64,000 nucleotides of DNA from Mycobacterium gordonae (GTDB taxonomy: Bacteria; Actinomycetota; Actinomycetes; Mycobacteriales; Mycobacteriaceae), in the NCBI RefSeq assembly GCF_017086405.1, contig NZ_CP070973.1:6046739-6110738 (forward strand), in the 5' to 3' direction. Shown here piece after piece: positions 1 to 9,700 of this stretch. The translations under genes and the position numbers were made by a program. The notes under the pieces are model-generated. The model ran no database searches and had not been told where the DNA came from. It saw nothing but the letters and a program-made list of their open reading frames with translations. The stretch's first letter is position 1; each line of letters opens with the position of its first letter.

Positions 1-497
1 GAACGGGCCTTGGGCGCGTGGTCAGGGTCAAGCTCGTGCACCCGCCACAACAGCCGGTTGATCGTCGCCGCGCGTTGCGCCACAAGGACTTCCCGGCGAT
101 CCACCAATAACTTCAACTCGCGCGAGACCTCATCATGGGAGGCGACCGGCAAGTCAGGTTCACGCAAACACCCCCGCGCGACTGCTAACGCGTCGATCGG
201 GTCCAACTTGCCCTGGGTGCGCGCACTGGCCCGAGTCTGAGCCATCAACTTCGGCGGTACCCGCACCACCCTCTGGCCAAAGCCCATCAGGTCGCGCTCC
301 AACCTGGCCGATAAGTACCGGCAATCCTCAATCGCCCACACCACCTCGGCCCCGAACCGTTCGCGGGCCCACATCACCGCCTCGGCATGACCCGTCGTCG
401 TTGCTTTGACGACCTTTTCGCCGAGCTTGCGCCCAACCTCGTTGACCGCAACAAACGTATGGGTGCGCTTGTGTACATCGGCTCCAACAACAACCAT
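1..497 (-). CDS. IS110-family transposase, 5' part (cut by window edge)
   Basis: The minus strand encodes about 165 residues beginning MVVVGADVHKRTH and still open at the left window edge, so only the N-terminal part is present. The opening GADVHK with its Asp, the Glu in WAIEDCRY and the Asp pair in LDPIDALAVA fit the DEDD (RuvC-like) catalytic core of IS110 recombinases; the C-terminal Ser-containing domain would lie outside the window. The reading frame is intact as far as it can be seen, so the element may be complete. The ATG is the first start after the noncoding end of the element. It sits tail-on to the conserved TrmH gene, so the element inserted just downstream of that gene. Family call is firm, subgroup is not. 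Confidence 0.85.
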   Translation of the reverse strand, partial: MVVVGADVHKRTHTFVAVNEVGRKLGEKVVKATTTGHAEAVMWARERFGAEVVWAIEDCRYLSARLERDLMGFGQRVVRVPPKLMAQTRASARTQGKLDPIDALAVARGCLREPDLPVASHDEVSRELKLLVDRREVLVAQRAATINRLLWRVHELDPDHAPKAR

Positions 498-735
498 GGT
501 GGATGCCTCCTTCACTGTGAGGTGACGGTTGGGCCGGTCGGCGGACAAACCTCAGTGGGGGCGGTTGCCACGCTCCCATCAAGTCACGCCGGCCGGTCCT
601 TCACACCTGATGCCGACAAAACGCATGAACGCCAACCACGGCGGCAGCGAGCCTATGAGCCAGACACCAGGCGATCAGGATCCAACCACCGCAACATGCG
701 GCAACCCCACCCTGATACTGACGACTGACGCGAGC
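498..735 (-). other. IS110 noncoding end, candidate bridge RNA locus
   Basis: This stretch separates the transposase start from the stop codon of the TrmH-like gene and has no supported gene. In IS110-group elements the noncoding segment upstream of the recombinase gene is known to encode a structured bridge RNA that pairs with target and donor DNA. The position and length (up to 238 bases, of which part is flanking DNA) fit that role, but I could not fold it or define the element end, so the RNA is inferred from family knowledge. Confidence 0.35.
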
Positions 736-1560
736 CTAGCCCGAGCCGACGCGCTCGTAGAACGCCACTGCGGCCGCCGTCGCCACATTGAGCGAGTCAG
801 TCCCACGGGACATCGGAATCCGCACCCGCATGTCGCTGATCCGCAGCGCCGCCGTGGTCAGCCCGGGTCCCTCGGCACCGACCAATACCGCGACCCGATC
901 GTTGTGCACCGCCGCCATCGCCTCGCGCAGGGTGCGCGCGTCGCCCCGGGGAGTCATCGCCAACAACCGGAAGCCACCCTCGCGCATCCGCACCAGGTCG
1001 GCCGGCCAGTCGGTGGCGCGCGCGAAAGGCACCAGCAACGCATGGCCCATCGACACCCGGACCGCCCGGCGGTAGAGCGGGTCAGCACAACCACTGCCGA
1101 AAACCACCGCATCCACCCCCAATCCCGCCGCATTGCGAAAGATGGAGCCCAGGTTCTCGTGATCGTTGACGCCTTCGAGCACCGCCACCGTGTGCGCGCC
1201 GCCGACCACCTCCACAACGCTGGGCTCGGTCACCCTGCTGGCGCTGGCCAACACCCCGCGATTGAGATGAAACCCCACCGCCTGCGCCATCACCTCGGCC
1301 GATGTTCGGTAGTAAGGCGCCACGGTGCCCGCCAGGTCGTCTTTGAGCTCGGCCAGCCTACGGTCGGTGCCGAGCAGGGCCCGCGGGGTGAATCTGGAAG
1401 CCAGCATCCGCTGCACCACCAGCACGCCCTCGGCGATCACCAAACCTTTTCCGGTAGGCAGGTCGGGTCGGCGGTCGACGCTGTTCAGGTCGCGAAAGTC
1501 GTCCAGGCGGGGATCATCCGGATCGGTGACATCCTGAACATCGATGTCCGGTGCACTCAC
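736..1560 (-). CDS. TrmH/SpoU-family RNA 2'-O-methyltransferase (Rv0881-like)
   Basis: The 274-residue product has the SPOUT methyltransferase signature: an N-terminal substrate-binding part, then [18 protein letters not shown] (motif 1), LVGAEGPGL (motif 2) and [17 protein letters not shown] (motif 3), which form the knotted SAM site and hold the catalytic Arg and Asn. Proteins of this family methylate the 2'-OH of a ribose in rRNA or tRNA; the target here cannot be read from sequence. I chose the GTG whose bases overlap the TGA of the upstream MarR gene (GTGA), implying translational coupling, rather than an upstream start that would lie inside that gene. The pairing with the MarR regulator matches Rv0880-Rv0881. 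Confidence 0.88.
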   Translation of the reverse strand: MSAPDIDVQDVTDPDDPRLDDFRDLNSVDRRPDLPTGKGLVIAEGVLVVQRMLASRFTPRALLGTDRRLAELKDDLAGTVAPYYRTSAEVMAQAVGFHLNRGVLASASRVTEPSVVEVVGGAHTVAVLEGVNDHENLGSIFRNAAGLGVDAVVFGSGCADPLYRRAVRVSMGHALLVPFARATDWPADLVRMREGGFRLLAMTPRGDARTLREAMAAVHNDRVAVLVGAEGPGLTTAALRISDMRVRIPMSRGTDSLNVATAAAVAFYERVGSG

Positions 1561-1988
1561 GGGCTTTCGTCGACCAGGGCCGAGATCAGATCGGAAGCGC
1601 TCCGCAGGGTTTCGCGCTGGGCATCGTCCAGCGTCGCGAGCCGGTCTGCGAGCCACTCCTGACGGGCCTGGCGGGCGGCCCTGACGAGTTCGGCGCCGGT
1701 CGCGGAGACCGAGACCAGCACCTGCCGTCCGTCGACGGGATGCGGGGCGCGGTCAACCAGGCCCTCGTCGGCCAGGGATGCGATCACTCGCGTCATCGAC
1801 GGCGGTCGGACCCGCTCCCGGATCGCCAGCGCGCCGGGCGTCATGGCACCTTCGTTGGCCAGCGTCGTCAGTGCCGAGAGCTGGGTCAGCGATACCGGCG
1901 ACGACGCGTTTCGAAACCGGAGTTGGCGAGCCAGCCGCATGACCGCCAACGACAAGTCTGCGGCCAACCGCGCATCGCTGTCAGGCAC
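1557..1988 (-). CDS. MarR-family transcriptional regulator (Rv0880-like)
   Basis: The 143-residue protein has MarR organisation: helical dimerisation ends and a central winged helix-turn-helix with [42 protein letters not shown] followed by the wing residues [13 protein letters not shown]; in this listing the segment is described only to show domain order and key residues (PSMTR recognition helix, DGR wing). Length equals the M. tuberculosis Rv0880 protein. It is cotranscribed with the downstream methyltransferase through a 4-base overlap. The next gene is divergent, so this protein could control both directions from the short shared upstream region, as many MarR proteins do; that is inference. 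Confidence 0.88.
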   Translation of the reverse strand: MPDSDARLAADLSLAVMRLARQLRFRNASSPVSLTQLSALTTLANEGAMTPGALAIRERVRPPSMTRVIASLADEGLVDRAPHPVDGRQVLVSVSATGAELVRAARQARQEWLADRLATLDDAQRETLRSASDLISALVDESP

Positions 1989-2095
1989 AGCGCGAGGTTA
2001 CAACAGAGACGGGTATCGGAAACGGTGAACCGCACCCGTCGCGGGCCACCGGGCCGCTCGTCGCCGGCATCGCCGGCGGTATGTTGAAACGCACT

Positions 2096-2365
2096 ATGAC
2101 TGACCAGCCCACTCCCGAACCACCGCCGCTGCCACCGGCGTTGCTCGCGGTGTGGCCGATAATCCTGGTCGGTGCACTGGGCTGGCTGGTCGCGGTGGCC
2201 GCCGCGTTCCTCGTGTCCACCCTGGAAACGTGGCGTCCGGCGGCTCTGGCCGGCCTCGGGGTGGGCGTGCTGGGAACCAGCATTTTCCTCTGGCAACTCG
2301 CGGCGGCCCGCCGCGGGGCCCGCGGTGCGCAGGCCGGGCTGGAAACGTTGCTCGATCACGAATGA
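2096..2365 (+). CDS. DUF2530 two-helix membrane protein (Rv0879c-like)
   Basis: The 89-residue protein starts MTDQPTPEPPPLPP, a short proline-rich cytoplasmic tail, and has two hydrophobic segments at about residues 16-42 and 48-70, so it is a small integral membrane protein. Position next to the MarR gene and size fit the actinobacterial DUF2530 family, whose function is unknown. A start 15 bases upstream in the same frame is possible, but the internal ATG is preferred because it gives the proline-rich start usual for the family. The stop overlaps an ATG of the next gene, suggesting joint transcription. Confidence 0.75.
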   Translation: MTDQPTPEPPPLPPALLAVWPIILVGALGWLVAVAAAFLVSTLETWRPAALAGLGVGVLGTSIFLWQLAAARRGARGAQAGLETLLDHE

Positions 2366-2379
2366 CTCAAGGAGGACGC

Positions 2380-2835
2380 ATGGCCGCACCCCTGCTACAA
2401 GCTTCAATCGACATCGAAGCGCCGCCTTCAAAAGTGTGGGAGCTGATCTCCGACTTTCGGCGGATGCCGCAGTGGAGTCCCCAGTGCCGGTGGATGCGGC
2501 AGTTCGGACCCCTGCGCAACGGGACCCGCACGCTGAACTTCAACCGGCGCAACCGCCTGTTCTGGCCGACGACATCCACGGTCGTCGAAGTCATCCCGGA
2601 GAAGAAGCTCGCGTTCCGGGTGGACACGAACCGCACCATTTGGAGCTACGAACTCGAACCGCAGGGTTCGGGCACCCGGGTGACGGAGAGCCGTCACGCC
2701 GAAAACGGCACCAGCGCCGTGTCCAACTTGACGGTAAGAGCGTTCCTGGGCGGAAGCGACAACTTCGAGCGCGAATTGGTCGAGGGCATGAATGCCTCCC
2801 TGGCGCGGATCAAGGCGGCCGCCGAGAAGGGCTGA
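2380..2835 (+). CDS. SRPBCC-family (START-like) protein
   Basis: The 151-residue product begins MAAPLLQASIDIEAPPSKVW and matches the polyketide cyclase/dehydrase SRPBCC fold: first strand plus IEAPPSKVWELISD helix, the MPQWSP motif, and a final long helix ending ASLARIKAAAEKG. Such proteins bind hydrophobic ligands in a deep cavity; no catalytic residues can be assigned. The start is set by the Shine-Dalgarno sequence AAGGAGG a few bases before the ATG; an ATG 18 bases earlier overlaps the previous stop but lacks one. It occupies the place where M. tuberculosis carries PPE13 (Rv0878c), so this slot differs between species. Confidence 0.82.
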   Translation: MAAPLLQASIDIEAPPSKVWELISDFRRMPQWSPQCRWMRQFGPLRNGTRTLNFNRRNRLFWPTTSTVVEVIPEKKLAFRVDTNRTIWSYELEPQGSGTRVTESRHAENGTSAVSNLTVRAFLGGSDNFERELVEGMNASLARIKAAAEKG

Positions 2836-2880
2836 GGCGGCTCGATCGGTCAGACGTTGACCCATAACGGTGGCTCGGCG

Positions 2881-2904
2881 TATTGTCAACCATGGTTGAC
2901 AATA
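2881..2904. promoter_or_regulatory. Perfect 24-bp palindrome, candidate operator
   Basis: The half-site TATTGTCAACCA is followed at once by its exact reverse complement. Its right half contains TTGACA, a good -35 hexamer for rightward transcription. It lies 46 bases past the SRPBCC gene and 44 bases before a 28-codon reading frame. The symmetry suits a dimeric regulator of GntR or TetR type, but the owner is unknown. Confidence 0.6.
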
Positions 2905-2947
2905 GCCCGTTCAGCCAGCCAGCGACCGTCAGGTAAGGGGTAATGCG

Positions 2948-3034
2948 ATGGCATATGAAGAGTTGTTCTGCGAGCGCGAAGCGTCGTATGTGTTGTGCAC
3001 CATCAGCTTCAGCACCAACAACTTTCCCGAATGA
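2948..3034 (+). CDS. Small reading frame of 28 codons, possibly a gene remnant
   Basis: The sequence ATGGCATATGAAG opens a 28-residue frame, MAYEELFCEREASYVL and onward to FPE, preceded by AAGGGG at suitable distance and by the palindrome described above. The first residues resemble the start of crotonase-type enzymes (MxYEDLxYE), but it stops before any domain, so it may be what is left of a larger regulated gene, or a short peptide. No homologue is recognised. Confidence 0.3.
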   Translation: MAYEELFCEREASYVLCTISFSTNNFPE

Positions 3035-3086
3035 ACCACGAGTTCCCGGAGTTGCGGCCAGGAACCCAGCACCAAGTCGCGGGGTC

Positions 3087-4088
3087 CTAGAGTTCGGTCG
3101 GCTCCGACGTCTCGACCGGCTGGGAAGGCTCCACCGACGGCTCAGGCTCGGGCCCTGGTTCCGGCTCCGGCTCGGGCTCTGGCCCGGCCTCCGCCTCGAC
3201 CGCCTCGACCGCCTCGACCATCGGTTCCGAGGCTTCCGACTCGGGCGCCGCGAGCGGGTCCGAGGCCTCCGCGGGCGGATCCAAGGCCTCCGGCTGGGTG
3301 GACTCGGCGCGGGGTCTGTCCACCACATCGAGCACACCGTCGTCGTACGGCTCGTACATCGGCGAGCCAGTGCCCGCCGGTGCGGGGGTGTCGGAATGGG
3401 CTCCACACCCGTAGAACTTGTCGACGACATGTCCGTCCGCGGACAGTTGATTGCCGCAGACCCCGAACATCTGCCCGAGGGACCCGGCGAGCGGCAGGAA
3501 GAAGCCACAGTCGCGGCACACCCGCTTCGTCGCCCGCGACATCGCCGCGTCGGGCCCGTAGTCACCTTGGTGCCAGCGCTCAGCCGCGTCCGCGCGGCCC
3601 CAGGCGCTCATCACCCAGCGCCGGCCGAGGCCGAGTTCGACGGCGACCTCGTCCACATACGGATCGCCGCTGGCACTGTATCCGGGGACTAGCCGTGGGT
3701 CGTTATTGGCCGGGGCCAACAGGTCGCCGGGACTCAGGTCGCCGGGCCGCACCCGCTGTTCCCACGGAATCCACTCAGGCGCGAGCAGGGCCGTCGGACC
3801 GGGGATCAGCACCACCTCGCTAATGGTGGCGTGGTCAGCACCCGGATAGCCGGCGACGACAACGGCCCACTGCCAGCCCTGGTACCCGGGCACATGCGCC
3901 AGGAACCGGTGGGTAGCAGCGTTCGGGTCTTCGTAGCTGACACCCAGGTAGTCGCCGACGGCATCTGCCCCGCTGAACTCCGCAACCGCGGTCCTGGCCT
4001 GCTCGGCCGCACCCGTGAGCACCCCCGCGAGCTCGTCGGGCCAGTCGGCCACGGTCGCTACGGAGGACTCCTCGATGGGTCCGGTCAC
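3087..4088 (-). CDS. DUF3027 protein with acidic C-terminal tail (Rv0877-like)
   Basis: The 333-residue protein has an N-terminal region of about 235 residues typical of actinobacterial DUF3027, including FLAHVPGYQGWQWAVVVAGY and a cysteine cluster CRDCGFFLPL, FGVCGNQ, FYGCGAHSD that looks able to bind zinc. After this comes a low-complexity tail of roughly 95 residues rich in Pro, Glu and Ala, with PEPEPEPEPGPEPEP, longer than in the 262-residue M. tuberculosis protein as I recall it. Function is unknown. The start is a GTG; upstream the sequence AAGGTGACA occurs twice in tandem and supplies the ribosome-binding site. The gene is divergent from the MFS exporter. Confidence 0.8.
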   Translation of the reverse strand: MTGPIEESSVATVADWPDELAGVLTGAAEQARTAVAEFSGADAVGDYLGVSYEDPNAATHRFLAHVPGYQGWQWAVVVAGYPGADHATISEVVLIPGPTALLAPEWIPWEQRVRPGDLSPGDLLAPANNDPRLVPGYSASGDPYVDEVAVELGLGRRWVMSAWGRADAAERWHQGDYGPDAAMSRATKRVCRDCGFFLPLAGSLGQMFGVCGNQLSADGHVVDKFYGCGAHSDTPAPAGTGSPMYEPYDDGVLDVVDRPRAESTQPEALDPPAEASDPLAAPESEASEPMVEAVEAVEAEAGPEPEPEPEPGPEPEPSVEPSQPVETSEPTEL

Positions 4089-4296
4089 AGTGTCACCTTA
4101 ATGTCACCTTGCTCATGCCGTTCTTTCGTGCGTCCCCATACTGCCGGAAGACACGGCGAACGAGCCACACCGGTTTACTCCGCAGCGAGTCGGCATAGGA
4201 CAGAATTGAATGGTGTCCGGACGGCGAGGTGATCATGCGGGCCGGATGGCCCCGCCCCCGGGCCGCCGGACCCGATCGGGAAATCAGCATCCCGGC

Positions 4297-5904
4297 ATGG
4301 CCAACTACCCGGCCGACGATCCCAGTCAGGAAACCGACTACCGCCGATCGCGCCGTCCCCCACCGCCGCCCAGCGCCAACCGCTACCTGCCGCCACTGGA
4401 CCACGAACCGCCACCGGAGCGGAGCAGCGACGCCGAACCGACGCGGGGGCCCGCTGAGCGGATCACTGTCACCCGCGCCGCGGCCATGCGCAGCCGGGAA
4501 ATGGGTTCCCGGATGTACTGGATGGTGCAGCGGGCCGCTACCGCCGACGGTGCCGACAAGTCCGGGCTCACCGCACTGACCTGGCCGGTGATGGCGAACT
4601 TCGCCGTCGACTCCGCGATGGCGGTCGCCTTGGCCAACACCCTGTTCTTCGCGGCGGCCAGCGGCGAGAGCAAGTCCAAGGTCGCCCTGTACCTGCTGAT
4701 CACCATCGCACCGTTCGCCGTCATCGCGCCGCTGATCGGTCCGGCTCTGGACAAGCTGCAGCACGGCCGGCGCGTGGCGTTGGCGTTGTCGTTCGCGTTG
4801 CGCACCGCGCTGGCCTTGATCCTGATCATGAACTACGACGGCGCCAGCGGCAGCTTCCCGCCATGGGTGTTGTATCCGTGCGCGTTGGCCATGATGGTGT
4901 TCTCCAAATCGTTCAGCGTGCTGCGCAGCGCGGTGACACCGCGCGTGATGCCGCCGACCATCGATCTGGTCCGGGTCAACTCCCGACTCACCGTGTTCGG
5001 GCTGCTGGGCGGAACCATCGCCGGCGGCGCCATCGCGGCCGGCGTCGAATTCGCGTGCACCCACATGTTCAAGTTGCCCGGTGCGCTGTTCGTCGTGGTG
5101 GGCATCACTATCGTCGGCGCCCTGCTGTCCATGCGGATTCCCAGTTGGGTCGAGGTGACCGCCGGTGAGGTTCCGGCCACCTTGAGTTACCACCGCCACA
5201 GCGACCACCTGCACCACAGCTGGCAGGAGGAAGGCCGGAAGGTCGGGGGAAAGCTACGACAACCGTTGGGCCGCAACATCATCACCTCGTTGTGGGGTAA
5301 CTGCACGATCAAGGTGATGGTCGGCTTCCTGTTCCTGTACCCGGCTTTCGTGGCCAAGGCGCACGACGCCGACGGCTGGGTGCAGCTGGCCATGCTGGGA
5401 ATGATCGGCGCCGCCGCCGCCATCGGCAACTTCGCCGGCAACTTCGCCAGCGCGCGGCTGAAGCTGGGCCGGCCGGCGGTCCTGGTGGTGCGGTGCACCC
5501 TGGCCGTGACGGCGTTCGCCATCGCCGCCGCGGTCGGGGGAAACCTGATCGTGGTCGCGATTGCCACACTGATCACGTCGGGATCGAGCGCCATCGCCAA
5601 GGCATCCCTGGATGCCTCGCTGCAGGACGATCTGCCGGAGGAGTCACGTGCTTCGGGGTTCGGGCGTTCGGAGTCCACACTGCAGCTGGCATGGGTTCTC
5701 GGCGGTGCGGTGGGCGTACTGGTGTACACGGAGTTGTGGGTCGGCTTCACTGTGGTCAGCGCGCTGTTGATTCTGGGTCTGGCCCAGACGATCGTCAGCT
5801 TCCGCGGCGATTCGCTGATCCCCGGACTCGGTGGTAACCGGCCCGTCATGGTCGAGCAGGAGGGCCGGCGCCCAGGCGCGACAACCGGGGTGATGCCGCG
5901 ATGA
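4297..5904 (+). CDS. Major facilitator superfamily transporter (Rv0876c-like)
   Basis: The 535-residue product has a hydrophilic, proline- and arginine-rich N-terminal tail of about 90 residues and then some 12 hydrophobic segments, with the MFS loop signature IGPALDKLQHGRRVAL after the second or third segment. Substrate is not evident; the M. tuberculosis counterpart is only annotated as a transmembrane protein. The start MANYPADDPSQ was chosen because upstream in-frame starts would add a basic stretch unlike the family. The stop codon overlaps the ATG of the next gene (ATGA), so the two are translated together. Confidence 0.82.
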   Translation: MANYPADDPSQETDYRRSRRPPPPPSANRYLPPLDHEPPPERSSDAEPTRGPAERITVTRAAAMRSREMGSRMYWMVQRAATADGADKSGLTALTWPVMANFAVDSAMAVALANTLFFAAASGESKSKVALYLLITIAPFAVIAPLIGPALDKLQHGRRVALALSFALRTALALILIMNYDGASGSFPPWVLYPCALAMMVFSKSFSVLRSAVTPRVMPPTIDLVRVNSRLTVFGLLGGTIAGGAIAAGVEFACTHMFKLPGALFVVVGITIVGALLSMRIPSWVEVTAGEVPATLSYHRHSDHLHHSWQEEGRKVGGKLRQPLGRNIITSLWGNCTIKVMVGFLFLYPAFVAKAHDADGWVQLAMLGMIGAAAAIGNFAGNFASARLKLGRPAVLVVRCTLAVTAFAIAAAVGGNLIVVAIATLITSGSSAIAKASLDASLQDDLPEESRASGFGRSESTLQLAWVLGGAVGVLVYTELWVGFTVVSALLILGLAQTIVSFRGDSLIPGLGGNRPVMVEQEGRRPGATTGVMPR

Positions 5905-6386
5905 AACGCACAGTGGCCGCGATCGTCGCGGCCGTCGTCGTGGCGGTGGCCGCCGGAGCCGGTCTCGGAGCATGGCTGCTGGGTCGCGACCGAGGTCCGC
6001 ACTTGCCGGAGATCAGCGCGTACTCGCGCGGTCACACCGTCCGGGTCGGGCCCTATTTGTACTGCAACGTGCTGAACCTCAACGACTGCCAAGCGCCGCA
6101 GTCGCAGGGCGAGTTGCATGTCAGCGATCGCTTCCCGGTACAGCTTTCCGTGCCCGAGGCGATCGGCCGGGCCCCGTGGCGGCTGCTGCAGATCTACGAG
6201 GACCCGACCAACACCGCGACCACCTTCTTCCGGCCGGACAGCCGTCTCGCTGTCACCATCCCCACCGTCGATCCGCACCGCGGCCGGCTGACCGGGGTGG
6301 TGGTGCAGCTGTTGACGCTGGTCGTCGACGACGGCGAACTGCGCGAGGCCCCGCACGCAGAATGGTCTGTGCGCGTGGTGTTCTGA
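5901..6386 (+). CDS. DUF2771 membrane-anchored extracytoplasmic protein (Rv0875c-like)
   Basis: The 161-residue product has an N-terminal hydrophobic anchor of about 25 residues (VAAIVAAVVVAVAAGAGLGA) followed by a soluble domain with two cysteines, YCNVLNLNDC, that may form a disulfide outside the membrane. There is no lipobox cysteine near the anchor. The pairing with the MFS transporter by a 4-base overlap is the same as Rv0876c-Rv0875c and suggests the protein helps that transporter; this is inference. Confidence 0.78.
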   Translation: MKRTVAAIVAAVVVAVAAGAGLGAWLLGRDRGPHLPEISAYSRGHTVRVGPYLYCNVLNLNDCQAPQSQGELHVSDRFPVQLSVPEAIGRAPWRLLQIYEDPTNTATTFFRPDSRLAVTIPTVDPHRGRLTGVVVQLLTLVVDDGELREAPHAEWSVRVVF

Positions 6387-6704
6387 TCTCTGCCGGATTC
6401 AGGCACCGTGGCCGGCCGAGCGCGCTGCCGTCACCAACCGGCATGTCCCGCTATTCACGCCGGCCCAGCCGCACCGCATAGCCGTCCCGACCCTCCGCGT
6501 TGACGCGGGTAGGGCGCGGACGCGGTCGACCGCGCCGAGCTGACGCGCGTGCCTACCCCAGACGGCTCTTTCTGGGCTGAATCCAGTCACCGCAAATATT
6601 TACAATCGAGTGATTGATTCTGTGGCCTAGGCATATCATTGGCGCCGACCGAGACGGATCCTGCCGCAGCAGAGCTGCCGCGTGAAAAGTAAAAGAGGTG
6701 CCCG
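6387..6704 (+). promoter_or_regulatory. Intergenic region before PE_PGRS gene 1
   Basis: No gene is supported in these 318 bases. The right third holds an AT-richer block (ATATTTACAATCGAGTGATT) beginning about 103 bases before the PE_PGRS start and matched upstream of the two other PE_PGRS genes in the window; a TATCAT box lies 14 bases after its TTGATT. AAAGAGGTG just before the ATG is the ribosome-binding site. Confidence 0.5.
6602..6620 (+). promoter_or_regulatory. PE_PGRS upstream element, copy 1
   Basis: ACAATCGAGTGATTGATTC. Aligned with copies 2 and 3 it gives ACxATCGAxTGxTT followed by GATTC in two of them, all placed 99-107 bases before a PE_PGRS start codon. TTGATT could serve as a -35 hexamer, or the block could bind a regulator. 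Confidence 0.55.
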
Positions 6705-9700
6705 ATGTCGCTACTGAACACGTCGCCAGAGCTGCTCATCGGCGGCGCAGCACACATAGCTGGCATCGGTTCACTGCTCGACAAGGCCACCATGGCAGCG
6801 ACTGCAACCACGAACGTAATGACAGCCGCAGGCGACGAAGTATCGCTGGCCGTCGCCGCCCTGTTCGAACAACACGGCGCCGATTACCAGACGATTGCGA
6901 CCCGCATTGCGCGCTGGCACGCCGAGTTCGTCGACACCCTGAACAACACCGGGCTGATGTATGCCGACTCCGAAACCGGAAACGCCCTGCGATTGAGCGC
7001 CGCCGCCGAGACCGCTCCGCTGGCCCGCCTCCAGGCGGCCCTGATCAGCACTCCCGAAGCGCTGCTACTGGACCCGATCGACACCGTCGGTCAGGGTTGG
7101 CTCACCAGTCCCCTGGGGTCCCTCGTCAACCCGGTGCTGAACATGCCGTTCACCGCCCTGACCGGGCGCGCCTTGGTGGGTAACGGGGCCGCCGGGGCGG
7201 TCGGGGTCAACGGTGGCAACGGCGGCAGCGGCGGTTGGCTTTATGGTCACGGCGGAGACGGCGCGGCCGCCACGGCCACGACCGCCGCTGGGCGTGGTGG
7301 TGACGCCGGGTTGTTCGGCCAGGGCGGGGCTGGTGGGGCTGCCCTGGCCAACTCGGGTGGCAACGGCGGGGCCGGCGGCAACGGCGGGCTGTATTTCGGC
7401 GACGGCGGGCCCGGCGCGCCGGGCGCGGCCTCGCTGAATCCGTTGATTCCCGGCGGCAACGGCGGGGCGGGCGGCAACGCCGGGTGGTACGGCAAAGGTG
7501 GCGCAGGTGGGGCCGGCGGGCCTGGCGCGCCCGGCGCCGCCGGCGCGGCGGGCGGCGCGGGAGGCAACGGCGGCGCCGGCGGCACAGGCGGCACCCTCTG
7601 GGGCAATGGCGGCGACGGTGGTGTCGGCGGTGCCGGCGGCCACGGCGGGCACGGCAGCAATGGCAGCAACGGCGCGGCCGGCAACTTCGACACCGGCAAC
7701 GGCACCGGCGGCAACGGCACCAACGGCACCAACGGTGGGGCCGGCGGCGCAGGTGGGACGGGCGGCAACGCCGGCGGCGCCAGCGGCATCGGCGAAGCCG
7801 GCACCAACGGCGGCGGCGGCGCCGGCGGTGCCGGCGGCAACGGCGGGCTGGCCGGCGACGGCGGAGTCGGCGCCGCGGGCAACGCCCAGTTCATCAACGG
7901 CGGCAACGGCGGCAACGGCGGCGACGCCGGAGTCGGCGGCGCCGGTGGCCTTGGTGGCAACGCGGGAACCGGGGGAACCGGGGGGACTATCGGTGCCACG
8001 GGCCTCGGTGGCGCCGCGCTGGCCAGCGGTCACGGCGGCAACGGCGGCGCCGGATTCAGCGCCACCACCCCGAGCGCTAACGGCGGCAACGGCGGCAACG
8101 GCGGCCTGGGTGGGTCCGTCGGCAACGGCGGCGCGGGCGGGGCCGGCGGCAACGGAGCCAACGCCACCGCGGCGGGCGCCAACGGAGGTAACGGAGGCAA
8201 CGGCGGCAACGGCGGCAACGCCGGCGTCCATGGTGTGTCGGCCGGCAACTCCGGCGGGGGCGGCAACGGCGGCAACGGGTCCACCGGCAATGTGAGTGTC
8301 AACGCCGGCACCGGCGGCTCGGGTGGCCATGGCGGCAATGCCGGCACCGTCGGAAGCGGTGGCACCAAAGCCGCCACCGTCGGCAATGCCGGCAACGGCG
8401 GCAACGGCGGCAACGGCTCCACCGATCGCATCAACGGCGGACCCGGCGGCACCGGCGGCGCGGGCGGGGACGCCGGCACCGTCGGGTCGGGCGGCAACGG
8501 GGGCCGCGGCGGCGGGGGCGGCGTCGGCACCAGCTTCTCCGGGGCACGGGCCGACGGCGGTGACGGCGGCAACGGCGGCAACGCCAGTCAGGGTGGTGTC
8601 GCCGGCGACGGTGGCGACGGTGGAAACGGCACTCACGGTGGCAACGGCGGCCGTGGCGGCGACGGCGGAAACGCCGCCGGGGGCACCGCGGGGAGCGGCG
8701 GAAACGGCGGCAACGGCGCAGGCAGCAACAGCCTCGGCGACGGCAGCGGCGGTAAGGGTGGGGCCGGCGGCAATGCGGGCACCATCGGCGCCGCGGCCGA
8801 CGGCGGAAACGGCGGAAACGGCGGCAACGGCAGCAATGGCAACACGAATGGAGTCGGCGGGGCCGGCGGCCACGGCGGCAATGCCACCTCCGCGCAGGGG
8901 CAAGCGGGCAACGGCGGCAACGGCGGCAAAGGCGGCTCCGGAATTCTGAACACCGGCACCGGGCTGGCCGGCGGTGACGGAGGAGACACCGGCACGATCG
9001 GCGCTCCCGCTACCGCCGGCCACGGCGGCGACGGCGGCGCCGGGATCAACAACGGCAGCGGCGGCAACGGCGGAAAGGGCGGCAGCGCGGCCAACGGCGG
9101 CACCGCAGGTAGAGGCGGCAATGGCGGGGCCGGCGGCGCAAACGGCGGCAACGGCGGCAACGGCGGCGACGGCGGCAACGGGGCTGGCCACGGCGACGGT
9201 GGCAACGGCGGGGCCGGCGGGAACGGGGCACTTGGCTTCAACAACGGGACCGGCGGTGCCGGCGGCGCGGGCGGCAACGCCGGAACCAACGGCAACGGCG
9301 GGGCCGGCGGCGCCGGCGGCAGAGGGCTGAACAGCACGGCCGCGCAGAACCCGCACCCGCTGCCCGCCTCGACCAACACCGCCGCAGCAACCGGCCAACC
9401 CGGCAACAACGGCACCGGCCCCGACGGCGCCGGAGGCCCCGGCGGACCCGGCGCCTTGGGCACCACCGCACAGCCCGGCGGCGATGGCGGCGGCGGCGGC
9501 AGCGGTCAAATCTTCCAGACATCCGACGGCGGCAAGGGCGGCAAGGGCGGCGACGGCGGGGCCACCAACGGCTCCGTGGCTGCGGCGGGTGGCAACGGCG
9601 GAGGTGGCGGCGACGGCCACTTCAGCGGCAAAGGCGGCGACGGCGGCAACGGCGGCACCGGTGGCAGCGGCGGCGGCACCGGCGGCGACGGCGGCACCGG

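Noticed and set aside
529-1662. 377-codon plus-strand frame opposite the TrmH and IS110 genes
   Set aside because: Antisense to two well-supported genes, His/Arg-rich composition, no family resemblance.
4089-4111. Tandem TGTCACCTT repeat upstream of the DUF3027 gene as a regulator site
   Set aside because: Only two short copies, and one is simply the ribosome-binding region; not enough to call an operator.
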